The position numbers and the translations under genes were made by a program. A DNA stretch of 64,000 nt. Source: Streptomyces morookaense (GTDB lineage Bacteria; Actinomycetota; Actinomycetes; Streptomycetales; Streptomycetaceae). The notes under the pieces were generated by a model. It saw only the letters and a list, made by a program, of their open reading frames with translations, was not told the DNA's origin and searched no databases. The stretch spans positions 186,001-250,000 of the forward strand of contig NZ_JABBXF010000008.1 in the NCBI RefSeq assembly GCF_013030945.1, given 5' to 3'. This document shows positions 38,214 through 46,790 of the stretch, one piece after another (position 1 is the first letter of the stretch; each line of letters begins with the position of its first letter).

Positions 38214-39179
38214 ATGCACCACGTAGGCGTTCTGGCCCTGGACGGCGTCTTCCCCTTCGAACTCGGCATCCCCGCCCGGATCTTCGGCGCCGCCCGCGAC
38301 TCGGCGGGCCGTCCCCTCTACACGGTGACCACGTGCAGCCTGGACGGCGGGCCGGTCCGGTCCGAGGCCGACTACGGCCTCGCCGTCTCCCACGACGCCT
38401 CCCTGCTGGCCGCCGTCGACACCGTCGTCATCCCGCCCTCGCACGCGCTCGGCCCCGTCCGCGAGGAGGGCCGCCTGCCGGACGCCCTGCGCGAGGCCCT
38501 GGCCGGAATCCGCCCCGGCACGCGCATCGTCGCCATCTGCACCGCCGCCTATGTGCTGGCCGCCGCCGGGCTCCTCGACCACCGCCGGGCCACCACGCAC
38601 TGGCGCGAAGCCGGCCGTCTGCAGCGGATGTTCACCGCGGCCCGCATCGACCCCGACGTCCTGTTCGTCGACGACGGGGACATCCTCACCTCCGCCGGCG
38701 TGGCCGCCGGCATCGACCTGTGCCTGCACCTGGTGCGCCGCGACCACGGCAGCCGGACCGCCAACGACGTGGCCCGCTCCTGCGTCGTCCCGCCGTGGCG
38801 CGACGGCGGCCAGGCCCAGTACATCCAGCGGCCCGTCCCCGAACCCGGCGCGTCCGGCACCGCCGCCGCCCAGGCCTGGGCGATGGAACGCCTCGCCGAG
38901 CCGCTGACGGTGGCCGCCCTCGCCGCGCAGGCGCACATGAGCGTGCGCACCTTCTCCCGCCGCTTCCGCGAGGAGACCGGCACCACTCCGGCCCAGTGGC
39001 TCGTCCGCCAGCGCGTCGACCTGGCCCGGCACCACCTGGAGACCACCGACTGGCCCGTCGACCTGGTCGCCCTGCGCTCCGGTCTCGGCACCGGCGCGTC
39101 CCTGCGCCAGCACCTCCACGCGGCCATCGGCGTGAGCCCGCAGGCGTACCGCCGTACCTTCCGGCCTGCCTCCGGCTGA
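38214..39179 (+). CDS. GlxA-type AraC-family regulator with DJ-1/PfpI domain
   Basis: A 321-residue protein. The N-terminal DJ-1/PfpI-like domain has the nucleophile-elbow region VAICTAAYVLAAAGLLD, with the cysteine present. The C-terminal double HTH is LTVAALAAQAHMSVRTFSRRFREETGTTPAQWLVRQRVDLARHHLE. Such regulators often respond to small metabolites or stress. It is divergent from the oxidoreductase gene 105 bp away. Its TGA and the stop of the convergent 2H-phosphoesterase gene fall in TGACGTCA. Confidence 0.92.
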   Translation: MHHVGVLALDGVFPFELGIPARIFGAARDSAGRPLYTVTTCSLDGGPVRSEADYGLAVSHDASLLAAVDTVVIPPSHALGPVREEGRLPDALREALAGIRPGTRIVAICTAAYVLAAAGLLDHRRATTHWREAGRLQRMFTAARIDPDVLFVDDGDILTSAGVAAGIDLCLHLVRRDHGSRTANDVARSCVVPPWRDGGQAQYIQRPVPEPGASGTAAAQAWAMERLAEPLTVAALAAQAHMSVRTFSRRFREETGTTPAQWLVRQRVDLARHHLETTDWPVDLVALRSGLGTGASLRQHLHAAIGVSPQAYRRTFRPASG

Positions 39180-39181
39180 CG

Positions 39182-39751
39182 TCACGCGGGCGGCGGGCGA
39201 CGGACGTCGCCCGTGCCCAGCGTGATCACGGCCCGGGGCCGCATGGGTTCGTCGCCGCGCCGGGAGAGCAGGACGACGTCCCCGACCTCCGCCGAGAGGG
39301 TGCCGAGCCGGGCGGCGCACTCGGCGGCCAGGCCCTTGGGGTCCTGGGTACGGCCGAGGGACAGGTGCGGGGTGAAGCGGCCACGGCAGAGCGGGAACCG
39401 CTGCTCCAGTGCCCGGTGGAGCCGGACCCACGGCGCCGGCCCGGCCGCGGCCGGGTCGAGCCACACCGTCGCGAAGTGCCGGTGCCGGAAGTACCGCACG
39501 CCCGACAGACGTGCCGTGAACGCCGCGTTCTCCGCCGCGGCGGCGGAGAGCAGTGGCAGGGCCCGGGCGAACTCCCCCTCGGGCACGAAGCCGAACAGCA
39601 GGTTCACGTGCGGCGGCCAGCGCCGCACCTGCGGATCGTGCTCCCAGCGGATGTCCTGGATCGCCGGCCAGAGCTCCTGCGGCGGCAGCCATGCCACCGC
39701 GGTCCGGGGTGTCGGCGCCGCGTCGGGCACGTCCGGCGGATTCCCGTCCAC
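39182..39751 (-). CDS. 2H phosphoesterase (2'-5' RNA ligase-like) protein
   Basis: A 189-residue protein of the LigT/2H phosphoesterase superfamily. The two histidine motifs are [10 protein letters not shown] near residue 48 and [10 protein letters not shown] near residue 126. The first has Asn instead of the usual Thr/Ser after HV. The family acts on 2',3'-cyclic or 2'-5' linked phosphodiesters in RNA or nucleotides. The gene lies between convergent or unrelated genes and gives no functional context. Confidence 0.8.
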   Translation of the reverse strand: MDGNPPDVPDAAPTPRTAVAWLPPQELWPAIQDIRWEHDPQVRRWPPHVNLLFGFVPEGEFARALPLLSAAAAENAAFTARLSGVRYFRHRHFATVWLDPAAAGPAPWVRLHRALEQRFPLCRGRFTPHLSLGRTQDPKGLAAECAARLGTLSAEVGDVVLLSRRGDEPMRPRAVITLGTGDVRRPPPA

Positions 39752-39769
39752 GCTCCCGTCCCCGTCCCG

Positions 39770-40837
39770 TCAGCGCGGCGCCAGGCCGATGCGCCCGCCC
39801 CGCAGGTCGTACAGGACGTCGACCCGGGTGAACGCGGGCAGCCCTGCGAGGATCACCGAACTGGGCTGTCGGCCGTAGCCGAGCAGCGGGGTGGAGAGCG
39901 CGTTCAACGCCTGTTGCGGGTCCTTCTCCCGCGGCATGCGGTATGTCCATGTCCAGCCCGCGGCCGCCACGTCGAACGTGACCTGCTCGCCGAACGTGTC
40001 GACGATGCCGCCGCCGATCAGCCTGTCCGCCGCCGGGCCCTCGAGGCGGGGCGCCTCCAGGGCGAGGGTGGGCGTGCCCGTGTCGAAGACGACCGGTGCG
40101 CACTGGGTGCTCAGCACGGAACTCACCGTCAGGCAGGCCTGCATGGGCGCCGACTGCCGCAGGCTCACCGTCCTGTAGCGGTTCAGTGTCTTCCGGTCGG
40201 GATCGAGGGCCAGTTCGGGGTGGTGTTCGTCGAAGTGGACGGTGAACGCGCCGTTGCTCGTGAAGCCGAGCATGGGGTTGGTGCAGCAGCCCCGGACGCC
40301 CTGGTCGCGTTCGGCCACGCCGATGCCGAGGATGCCGTCGAAGACGCCGCCGAACTCCTCCGGTGTCCTGCCGTGCGCCGCCTCGCAGTTCGGGACCTGG
40401 GCGGTGCAGGCGAGGGAGTCGACGAGCAGGATGCTCTGGTTGTCCGCGGTGACGTCGCCGAGGCGCAGGGTCGCCCGGGCCTCGCGGCCGCCGATCTGCA
40501 GGCCGCTGAGGTAACTGCTGCTGCCGGTGGCCCCGGTGGGCGTCGCGTCGCCGCTCCCGACGGCCGACGCGAGCACCTTCAGCCCGGTGGATCCGGTGTC
40601 CACCAGCAGGTTCACCGGCCGCGACCCGATGCGGACCGTGGCCTGCAGCCGGGGTTCACCGAGCCTGCCGCCGGCGCCGCCCGCCGGCAGGTACGTCAGC
40701 GGCACCTTCGGACCGCCCCCGTCCGCCGCCGGCGCGGACGCTCCGGAACCGCTGCAGCCGGCCGTCAGGAGGAGCAGCAGCCCGACCATGGCGGCGGAGG
40801 GCCGCCGCCAGCGGGGCGGGCACGACATCGGGCACAC
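39770..40837 (-). CDS. Lipoprotein with two aspartic-protease-like DTG motifs (DUF3443-like)
   Basis: About 355 residues. A signal peptide ends in the lipobox LLTAGC (Cys28), so it is anchored on the outer face of the membrane. The mature part has NLLVDTGSTGLKVL (Asp80) and a second VVFDTGTPTLAL, the paired DTG arrangement of a bilobal pepsin-like or DUF3443 protein. Several cysteines (LACTAQVPNC, GCCTN, MQACLT, TQCAPV) may form disulfides. The GTG at 40837 with GGAGG 5 bases upstream is preferred over the ATG three codons on. True protease activity is not shown. Confidence 0.78.
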   Translation of the reverse strand: MCPMSCPPRWRRPSAAMVGLLLLLTAGCSGSGASAPAADGGGPKVPLTYLPAGGAGGRLGEPRLQATVRIGSRPVNLLVDTGSTGLKVLASAVGSGDATPTGATGSSSYLSGLQIGGREARATLRLGDVTADNQSILLVDSLACTAQVPNCEAAHGRTPEEFGGVFDGILGIGVAERDQGVRGCCTNPMLGFTSNGAFTVHFDEHHPELALDPDRKTLNRYRTVSLRQSAPMQACLTVSSVLSTQCAPVVFDTGTPTLALEAPRLEGPAADRLIGGGIVDTFGEQVTFDVAAAGWTWTYRMPREKDPQQALNALSTPLLGYGRQPSSVILAGLPAFTRVDVLYDLRGGRIGLAPR

Positions 40838-40930
40838 GGACGCCTCCGGGCGTGGGCAGCGGCTGGCACTCCTGCCGCCAGACTCGGCCCCACCGGGCCA
40901 CGGCGCCTCCCGGCCGGGCCCGTTCGTGGT

Positions 40931-40965
40931 GCGTCGCGCAGTTCCCCGCGCCCCTTCGGGGCGCC
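40931..40965 (-). repeat. Streptomyces-type hairpin repeat, copy 3 (reverse orientation)
   Basis: GTCGCGCAGTTCCCC followed by GCGCCCC-TTC-GGGGCGC. This is the reverse complement of the element at 3752 and 4838. It lies between the lipoprotein start and the FUSC gene stop, and probably also serves as terminator for the FUSC gene. Confidence 0.75.
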
Positions 40966-40992
40966 GGCAGGCCCTAGGGCGTGTCCGATGGG

Positions 40993-42054
40993 TCAGCACG
41001 GGCCCCGGTCCGCCCGCGCGGGGCGGCGCTGGGTGGCGTGCGGCCAGAGGAAGGTGACCGCGAGGAGGGTGACGGCGGCACCGAGGATGTTGTTGCCGAG
41101 GCGCCAGGCGGAGTCGGTGGCGACCAGGGGTTCTTCGAGGCTGACGAGGAGCAGCAGGACCGGCGTGCCGAGGATGGGCCAGTAGCCGTAGTTGTACTGG
41201 CGGAGGGGACGCCCGAGGCCGCCGAGGACGGCGATGAGGGTGATGGTGATCCAGTAGCCGGTGCGGGTGCTGATCACGAGCAGGAGTGCGGTGATCAACG
41301 ATCCGCCGATCATGCCGATGCTGCGTTTGACGACCCTCGCCCGGGTCGCCTCCCAGGTCGGGCGGAGCGTCGTCAGGATGCCGATGAGCACCCAGGTGGC
41401 GAAGGGCCAGTGCAGCGCGTCGAGGATCAGGTAGCCGGCGCAGATGCAGACCGCCGCCTGGGCGGCGTAGCGCGCCTCCGGGCTGCGCCGGCGGACGTGG
41501 CCGACGAGCCGCCGCCACGGGGTCCTGATGCGCAGCCCGGTGAACGGCGGCGCGACGGGCGAGGCCGCGACGGGGAGCAGCATGCCGGTCAGCGCCATGG
41601 CGCCGCCGAGGAAGAACGTGCCGACGTAGCCGGCGGCGGTCAGGCCGTGCAGGCCGTTCGTCGCCATGAGGAAGGTGATCAGCGGGGTGATGGTCATCCC
41701 CGGCACGGGGATCAGCAGGGCGAGGACGACGATGAGCACAGGGGTCCAGGGCAGCCGGTGGTCCGCGAGCACCCCGAGGGCGCTGGTGGCGGTGAGGATC
41801 AGCAGGCGCCGTCCCAGGAACAGCAGCCGCTGGAGCGCGGTCCGGGGCGGGACGGCGAGGGCGATGAACCATGCGCCGAGGGCGCCGGTGATGCCGCCCG
41901 GCCGGGAGCCGGCGAGTTCGCCGCCGATCAGCGGGGCGGCGACGACCGCGCTGACGAGGATGCCGTACCGCCAGTCGTAGTACGCCCCCGCCTCCCGGCG
42001 GAGGTAGATCCTCAGCACCGCCGCGAGCCGGCTCCGGCCGGTCGCGCCGGTCAC
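40993..42054 (-). CDS. FUSC-family (aromatic acid exporter-like) membrane protein
   Basis: A 353-residue protein with about ten hydrophobic segments in two groups. It matches the fusaric-acid-resistance/aromatic-acid-exporter pattern, with a late FATWVLIGILTTLRPTWEATRARVVKRSIGMIGGSLI block. GTG 42054 overlaps the stop of the isochorismatase-like gene (GTGA). With the MarR gene it forms a three-gene operon. MarR proteins commonly sense phenolic or aromatic acids and FUSC proteins export them, so the operon probably handles an aromatic acid (inference). Confidence 0.85.
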   Translation of the reverse strand: MTGATGRSRLAAVLRIYLRREAGAYYDWRYGILVSAVVAAPLIGGELAGSRPGGITGALGAWFIALAVPPRTALQRLLFLGRRLLILTATSALGVLADHRLPWTPVLIVVLALLIPVPGMTITPLITFLMATNGLHGLTAAGYVGTFFLGGAMALTGMLLPVAASPVAPPFTGLRIRTPWRRLVGHVRRRSPEARYAAQAAVCICAGYLILDALHWPFATWVLIGILTTLRPTWEATRARVVKRSIGMIGGSLITALLLVISTRTGYWITITLIAVLGGLGRPLRQYNYGYWPILGTPVLLLLVSLEEPLVATDSAWRLGNNILGAAVTLLAVTFLWPHATQRRPARADRGPC

Positions 42055-42626
42055 GGCAGGTCGGCCAGCGCGCCGGTCGTGGTGATCGTCGCGATTCCGG
42101 AGAGCATCCGGAGCGACGCCTCGTGCTCCTCCGGGGTCGGAGCGGCGCAGGCGTCCGCGGCGACGACGACGCGGTAGTCACGGTCGTGCGCGTCCCGGGC
42201 GGTGGACTGGACGGCGAGCACGGTGCTCACGCCGCACAGCACGACGCGTTCGATGCCCGACGCGGAGAGCGTCTGCTGCAGCCGGGTGCCGTGGAAGGCG
42301 CTGACGCGCGGCTTGGCGATCACGATGTCGTCGGCGTCGACGTGCAGGCCGGGGTGGAAGGCGGTGCCGGGCCCCGTCAGGTCGAGTGCGCCGAACTCGT
42401 GTGCCCGGCCGAACAGCGGCGAGTGCTTGGGCTGGTCGTGGTATCCGGCCTCGAAGCCGACCTTCACCAGGATCGTCGGCCAGCCGCGTTCCCGGGCGGT
42501 CTTCTTCGCAGCGTTGAACCGCGCGACGACGTCCCGTTCCGCCGCCTGGGGCGCGCACCGGGCGATCCTGCCGTCCGGGTGCATGATGTCGACGATGTAG
42601 TCGAGGCCTATGAGCGCGGTGCGCAT
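42051..42626 (-). CDS. Isochorismatase-superfamily hydrolase lacking the catalytic cysteine
   Basis: A 191-residue protein of the isochorismatase-like fold. Asp9 (LIGLDYIVD) and Lys105 (VIAKPRVSAF) of the family triad are present. In the GxxTxxCV motif the cysteine is replaced by alanine (CGVSTVLAVQSTARDA, Ala138). The cysteine hydrolases of the family need that residue, whereas vinyl-ether hydrolases such as PhzD and EntB do not use it. This may therefore be an isochorismatase-type enzyme or a non-amidase. It is the middle gene of a MarR/isochorismatase/FUSC operon. Confidence 0.85.
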   Translation of the reverse strand: MRTALIGLDYIVDIMHPDGRIARCAPQAAERDVVARFNAAKKTARERGWPTILVKVGFEAGYHDQPKHSPLFGRAHEFGALDLTGPGTAFHPGLHVDADDIVIAKPRVSAFHGTRLQQTLSASGIERVVLCGVSTVLAVQSTARDAHDRDYRVVVAADACAAPTPEEHEASLRMLSGIATITTTGALADLP

Positions 42627-42657
42627 GAGTGTGTGATCTCTCCGTCATCAAGGGTGT

Positions 42658-43098
42658 TCACGAGTGTTCCGGGTGTTCGCGGAAGTCGGCCAGACGCTGC
42701 ATCAGGGCGCCGGCGGCCAGGAGTTGCTTCGCCTCCGCCGGGGTCAGCGCTGCGGCGGCGGCCTTCACCAGCCACATCTCGCGTTCCACGCGGTCGCGTT
42801 CGAGGAGCTCCCGGCCGCGCCGGGTCAGCCCGATGAGGCTCCGCCGGCCGTCGGCGGGGTCCGGTGCCACGTCGACGAGTTCCCTGGCCTCCAGGCGCCG
42901 CAGCAGCGCGGCCAGATTGGACCTGGCCATGCGGAGGTCGTCCGCGATGACGCCCGGGCCGGCGGACGCCCCGTGCCGGTCGACGGCTCCGAGGACCAGG
43001 ACCTCGTTCAGCGGGATGTCGCCGACATGTTCCTCGCGCAGGCGCCGGTGCAGCGCCATGAGGTTGCGGCGGAACACGGTGGCCTCGTCAGTGTTCAT
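42658..43098 (-). CDS. MarR-family regulator
   Basis: A 146-residue winged-helix MarR protein. The core is GPGVIADDLRMARSNLAALLRRLEARELVDVAPDPADGRRSLIGLTRRGREL, with the wing RRSLIGLT. It is the first gene of an operon with an isochorismatase-like protein (31-bp gap) and a FUSC exporter. A 13-bp tandem repeat directly upstream of its start codon is a likely autoregulatory site. Confidence 0.92.
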   Translation of the reverse strand: MNTDEATVFRRNLMALHRRLREEHVGDIPLNEVLVLGAVDRHGASAGPGVIADDLRMARSNLAALLRRLEARELVDVAPDPADGRRSLIGLTRRGRELLERDRVEREMWLVKAAAAALTPAEAKQLLAAGALMQRLADFREHPEHS

Positions 43099-43102
43099 GA
43101 CT

Positions 43103-43131
43103 TAACTATGACACATAACTATGAGGCATAA
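43103..43131. promoter_or_regulatory. Candidate MarR operator: tandem TAACTATGA repeats
   Basis: TAACTATGA at 43103-43111 and 43116-43124, with a third TAAC at 43129, period 13 bp, in a strongly AT-rich patch 5 bp upstream of the MarR start. The overlap contains the small palindrome TATG-ACA-CATA. Confidence 0.6.
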
Positions 43132-43151
43132 CGACATCCGGCACGTCGCAC

Positions 43152-45026
43152 TCAGCGTCCGGTCAGCGCGCGTGCGGCCCGGACGATGTGGTTACGGGAG
43201 ATCCCGGCCTCGTCGAGGAGTTCGGCGGTGGTGCCGGAACCGGGGAGGACGGTGACGGCGAGGTGGGTGAGGGCGGGGGCCAGCCGCTCGGCGCCGAGGG
43301 CGGACCGGACGGCTTCGCCGATGCCGCCCTCGGGGTGGTGATCCTCGGCGACGACGAGCGCACCGGTCTCGCGTGCGGCGCGCGCGAGCGTCTCGGCGTC
43401 GAGGGGTTTGACGGAGTACAGGTCGACGACACGGGCACGGATCCCCTCGTCGGCCAACTGGTCGGCCGCGGCGAGGCATTCGTGGAGGGTGACGCCGGCA
43501 CCGACGAGGGTGACCGTGTCCTGGTCGCTGCGGCGCGGGGTCTTGGAGCCGCCGACGGGGAACGTCTCGTCGGCGGGATAGAGGACGGGGTAGGCGCCGC
43601 GGGTGGTGCGCAGGTAGGAGATGCCGGGCAGGTCGGCCATGGCGGCCGTCAGGGCCGTGGCGGAAGTGGCGTCACCGGGGTAGAGCACGGTGGAACCGTG
43701 CACGGCACGCATCATGGCCAGGTCCTCCAGGCCCATCTGGGAGGGGCCGTCGGCGCCGATCTCGACGCCGCAATGGGAGCCGGACAGGGCCAGGGTGGCC
43801 CGGGAGACGGCCGCCATGCGGATGAAGTCGTGGGCGCGGGTGAGGAAGGCGGCGAAGGTGGCGGCGTACGGGCGGTAGCCGCGCGCGGCCATGCCGACGG
43901 CTGCGGCGATCATCTGCTGTTCGGCGATGTAGGTCTGGAAGTAGCGTTGCGGATATGCCTTCTTGAAGTCCTCGGCGTGGGTGGAGTTGCCCACCTCCGC
44001 GTCGAGGACGACGACGTCGGGCCGGGCTCCGAGGGCGGCCAGCGCCTTGCCGAACGCGGACCGCGTGGCCACGTCCTCCCCGACGTCGTAGCGGGGCAGC
44101 TCGACGGGGCCGGCGGGCGGCCGATCGGCCTGCGTGCCGGCCGGTGGCCGCGGCCCGCGGGCCAACAGGTGCCGTACGCCGCCGAGTTCGGCGACGGCCC
44201 GTCCGGCGAGCTCCTCGGGCAGCGGTTTGCCGTGCCAGCCTTCGTGGTCCGCGATCTCGCCCACCCCCCGGCCCTTGACGGTCCTGGCGATGACGACGGT
44301 GGGGGCCTTCCCGTCGGCCGCTGTGGTCAGGGCCCGGTCGACGGCGCCGACGTCGTGCCCGTCCACCGTGAGCGCGCGGCAGTCGAAGGCCTCGATGCGG
44401 CGGGCGTAGGCCGCGGTGTCCCAGCCCAGCTCGGTGGCGCCGCACTGGCCCAGGCGGTTGACGTCGACGATGGCGGTGAAGTTGGCCAGCCGGTGCCGCC
44501 CGGCCTTGTCGACGGCCTCCCAGACCGACCCCTCGGCCATCTCGCTGTCCCCGCACAACGTCCACACCCGGTACGGCTGCCCCTCCAGGTCGCGCCCGGC
44601 CAGCGCGATCCCGACGGCATAGGCGATGCCCTGCCCCAGGGACCCGGTGGCCACGTCCACCCACGGCAGCACCGGCGTGGGGTGCCCCTCCAGCCGGGCA
44701 CCGAACCGCCGGTAGGTGTTCAGCAGTTCGTCCTCGGCGACGACGCCCGCGGCCCGGAACATCGCGTACAGCAGCGGGGATGCGTGCCCCTTGGAGAAGA
44801 CCAGGTGGTCGTTGGCCGGGTTGCCCGGGTCGTCCCAGTCGTAGCGCAGATGGCGCGTCATCAGCACCGCCATCAGGTCGGCCGCCGACAGGCTGGAGGT
44901 GGGGTGCCCGGACCCGGCCGAGGTGCTCGCGCGCACCGAGTCCACCCGCAACTGCTGCGCCAGATCGAAGACCCGGGCCAGATCGGCCTCGGGGCCGAGG
45001 GTCTCGGTGGGGGCCTGTGCCGTCAT
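43152..45026 (-). CDS. tkt: Transketolase (single-chain)
   Basis: A 624-residue thiamine-diphosphate enzyme. It has the N-terminal SAGSGHPTSSLSAADLMAVL, DHLVFSKGHASPLLYA, the ThDP/Mg motif WTLCGDSEMAEGSVWEAVDKAGR...NRLGQ and the pyrimidine-domain LDAEVGNSTHAEDFKKAYPQRYFQTYIAEQQM. The length is shorter than bacterial Tkt of about 660-700 and closer to the animal-type family. It transfers two-carbon units in the pentose phosphate pathway. It is divergent from the ferredoxin/P450 operon. A second, housekeeping transketolase probably exists elsewhere, so this copy may be accessory. Confidence 0.9.
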   Translation of the reverse strand: MTAQAPTETLGPEADLARVFDLAQQLRVDSVRASTSAGSGHPTSSLSAADLMAVLMTRHLRYDWDDPGNPANDHLVFSKGHASPLLYAMFRAAGVVAEDELLNTYRRFGARLEGHPTPVLPWVDVATGSLGQGIAYAVGIALAGRDLEGQPYRVWTLCGDSEMAEGSVWEAVDKAGRHRLANFTAIVDVNRLGQCGATELGWDTAAYARRIEAFDCRALTVDGHDVGAVDRALTTAADGKAPTVVIARTVKGRGVGEIADHEGWHGKPLPEELAGRAVAELGGVRHLLARGPRPPAGTQADRPPAGPVELPRYDVGEDVATRSAFGKALAALGARPDVVVLDAEVGNSTHAEDFKKAYPQRYFQTYIAEQQMIAAAVGMAARGYRPYAATFAAFLTRAHDFIRMAAVSRATLALSGSHCGVEIGADGPSQMGLEDLAMMRAVHGSTVLYPGDATSATALTAAMADLPGISYLRTTRGAYPVLYPADETFPVGGSKTPRRSDQDTVTLVGAGVTLHECLAAADQLADEGIRARVVDLYSVKPLDAETLARAARETGALVVAEDHHPEGGIGEAVRSALGAERLAPALTHLAVTVLPGSGTTAELLDEAGISRNHIVRAARALTGR

Positions 45027-45199
45027 CGTGGCTTCCTCTCGCCGACCGCTCCGTCCATCCTCACCGTCCCGCCTTCCCCCGGCGGCAGGGAGTAGGCCGG
45101 ACGGGTGCGGCTGCCCGGACGGAGCAGCACCACCGGCGCCCGGGCCCGGACGGGCGTAGGAAGGGGGCGGGGAACGAGCGCACCAGGAGGAACTCCGGG

Positions 45200-45415
45200 A
45201 TGCAGATCGTGGTCGATCTCAATCGGTGCCAGGGGTACGCCCAGTGCGTGTTCCTCGCCCCGCAGGTGTTCGAACTGCACGGCGAAGAAGCCCTGTTGTA
45301 TGTGCCCACGGTGCCCGAGGGCCAGGACGAACGGGTGCTGCGGGCCGCGGCGGCCTGCCCGGTGCAGGCCATTACGGTCGGGGAACAGGCAGGTGAGGGC
45401 GCCGGTGTCCGGTGA
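45200..45415 (+). CDS. 3Fe-4S ferredoxin of the P450 operon
   Basis: A 71-residue ferredoxin. Three cluster cysteines C10, C16 (RCQGYAQC) and C53 (ACPVQAI) match the single-cluster 3Fe-4S ferredoxins that feed bacterial P450s. AGGAGG lies 9 bases before the ATG. The stop lies inside the beginning of the ferredoxin reductase gene (overlap of about 23 bp). It is the first gene of a ferredoxin / reductase / P450 operon, a self-contained electron-transfer chain. Confidence 0.9.
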   Translation: MQIVVDLNRCQGYAQCVFLAPQVFELHGEEALLYVPTVPEGQDERVLRAAAACPVQAITVGEQAGEGAGVR

Positions 45416-46772
45416 GACGCGCGACGGGCGCATCGTGATCGTCGGAGCGTCCCTGGCCGGGCTGCGCGCGGCCGAGACGCTCCGCGAGGAGGGGTTCGAG
45501 GGCGAGCTGACCCTGGTCGGGGACGAGGCGCATCCCCCCTACGACCGGCCGCCGCTGTCCAAGCAGGTGCTGCTCGGCAGGGCGGGCGCCGGGCAGTGCG
45601 GGCTGCCGGCCCGCCGCGAGCTGAACGCGACGTGGAAGCTCGGCGTGGCCGCCACCGGGCTCGACCCCCTCGGCAAGAACGTCCTGCTGGCCGACGGCGA
45701 GCACCTGCCCTTCGACCGGCTGCTGATCGCCACCGGTACCCGCGCCCGGCCCTGGCCGAACCCTCAGGAGGGCGCGCTGGAAGGGGTGTTCACGGTCCGG
45801 ACGAGCGACGACTCCGCCCGGCTCGCCGCGGCCCTGGACGCCGGGCCCCGCCGCGTCCTGGTCATCGGTGCCGGGTTCACCGGCTCGGAAGTCGCCTCCG
45901 CCTGCCGGGAACGCGGCCTGGAGGTGACCGTCGCCGAGCGCGGCCGGGCGCCGCTGATCGGTGCGCTGGGCGGGACGGTCGGCGACTGGGCCACCAAGCT
46001 GCAGCGGGCACACGGCGTCGATCTGCGCTGCGGGGTCACCGTGACCGCGCTGAAGGGCACCGACGGCCGGCTCACCGGTGCCGAACTCTCCGACGGGAGC
46101 CGGATCGAGGCCGACGTGGCCGTGGTCTGCCTGGGCGCGGTCCGCAACACCGAGTGGCTCGCCGACTCCGGCCTCGCGGCCGGCCCCCGGGGCGTGGCCT
46201 GCGACGCGGGCTGCCGCGTCTTCACCATGTACGGCATCGTCACGGACGATGTGTTCGTCGCCGGTGACGTGGCCCGCTTCCCCCACCCGCTCTTCGAGTA
46301 CCAGCTGATCGCCCTGGAGCACTGGGGCAACGCCGTCGCCCAGGCCGAGGTGGCCGCCCACAACATGATCAGCCCCGGCCCGCGCCGGCGCCCCCACCTG
46401 GCCGTGCCGACCTTCTGGTCCAGTCAGTTCGGCCTCAACATCAAGTCCGTCGGTGTGCCGACCTTCTCCGACCAGGTGGTCCTCGCCCAGGGCACGCCCG
46501 GGGACCGCCGCCTGGTAGCGGTCTACGGCTACCGGGGCCGCATCACCGCCGCGGTGACCGTCAACCGGGCCAAGTGGCTGGAGCACTACCAGCGCCTGAT
46601 CGAGAGCGCGGCCCCGTTCCCGCCCGGCCCCGGCGCCGCCGACCACCTCGCGGACAGCGAACCCGTGCCCTCCGACGTCCCCGACCCCCGTGTCCTCACC
46701 CACGGCCCGACGGTGGCCCTCACCGGCCATCTGCCGGACCGCCGCCTCACGTTGATCCGGCCCGCAGGCTGA
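45393..46772 (+). CDS. NAD(P)H:ferredoxin reductase (FAD-dependent)
   Basis: About 459 residues, the pyridine nucleotide-disulfide oxidoreductase type used with bacterial P450s. It has FAD motif IVIVGASLAGLRAAETLREEG, YDRPPLSKQVL, the NAD motif RVLVIGAGFTGSEVASACRERG and the DDVFVAGDVARFP block. The GTG at 45393 or the GTG 12 bp later could be the start; both overlap the ferredoxin gene. It should pass electrons from NAD(P)H to the ferredoxin for the P450 18 bp downstream. Confidence 0.9.
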   Translation: MRAPVSGETRDGRIVIVGASLAGLRAAETLREEGFEGELTLVGDEAHPPYDRPPLSKQVLLGRAGAGQCGLPARRELNATWKLGVAATGLDPLGKNVLLADGEHLPFDRLLIATGTRARPWPNPQEGALEGVFTVRTSDDSARLAAALDAGPRRVLVIGAGFTGSEVASACRERGLEVTVAERGRAPLIGALGGTVGDWATKLQRAHGVDLRCGVTVTALKGTDGRLTGAELSDGSRIEADVAVVCLGAVRNTEWLADSGLAAGPRGVACDAGCRVFTMYGIVTDDVFVAGDVARFPHPLFEYQLIALEHWGNAVAQAEVAAHNMISPGPRRRPHLAVPTFWSSQFGLNIKSVGVPTFSDQVVLAQGTPGDRRLVAVYGYRGRITAAVTVNRAKWLEHYQRLIESAAPFPPGPGAADHLADSEPVPSDVPDPRVLTHGPTVALTGHLPDRRLTLIRPAG

Positions 46773-46790
46773 ACACCAGGAGCCCCTCCG

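Noticed and set aside
40838..42181. Long N-terminal extension of the DTG-motif lipoprotein
   Set aside because: It is an antisense-frame reading through the FUSC gene; the signal peptide with lipobox begins at 40837.
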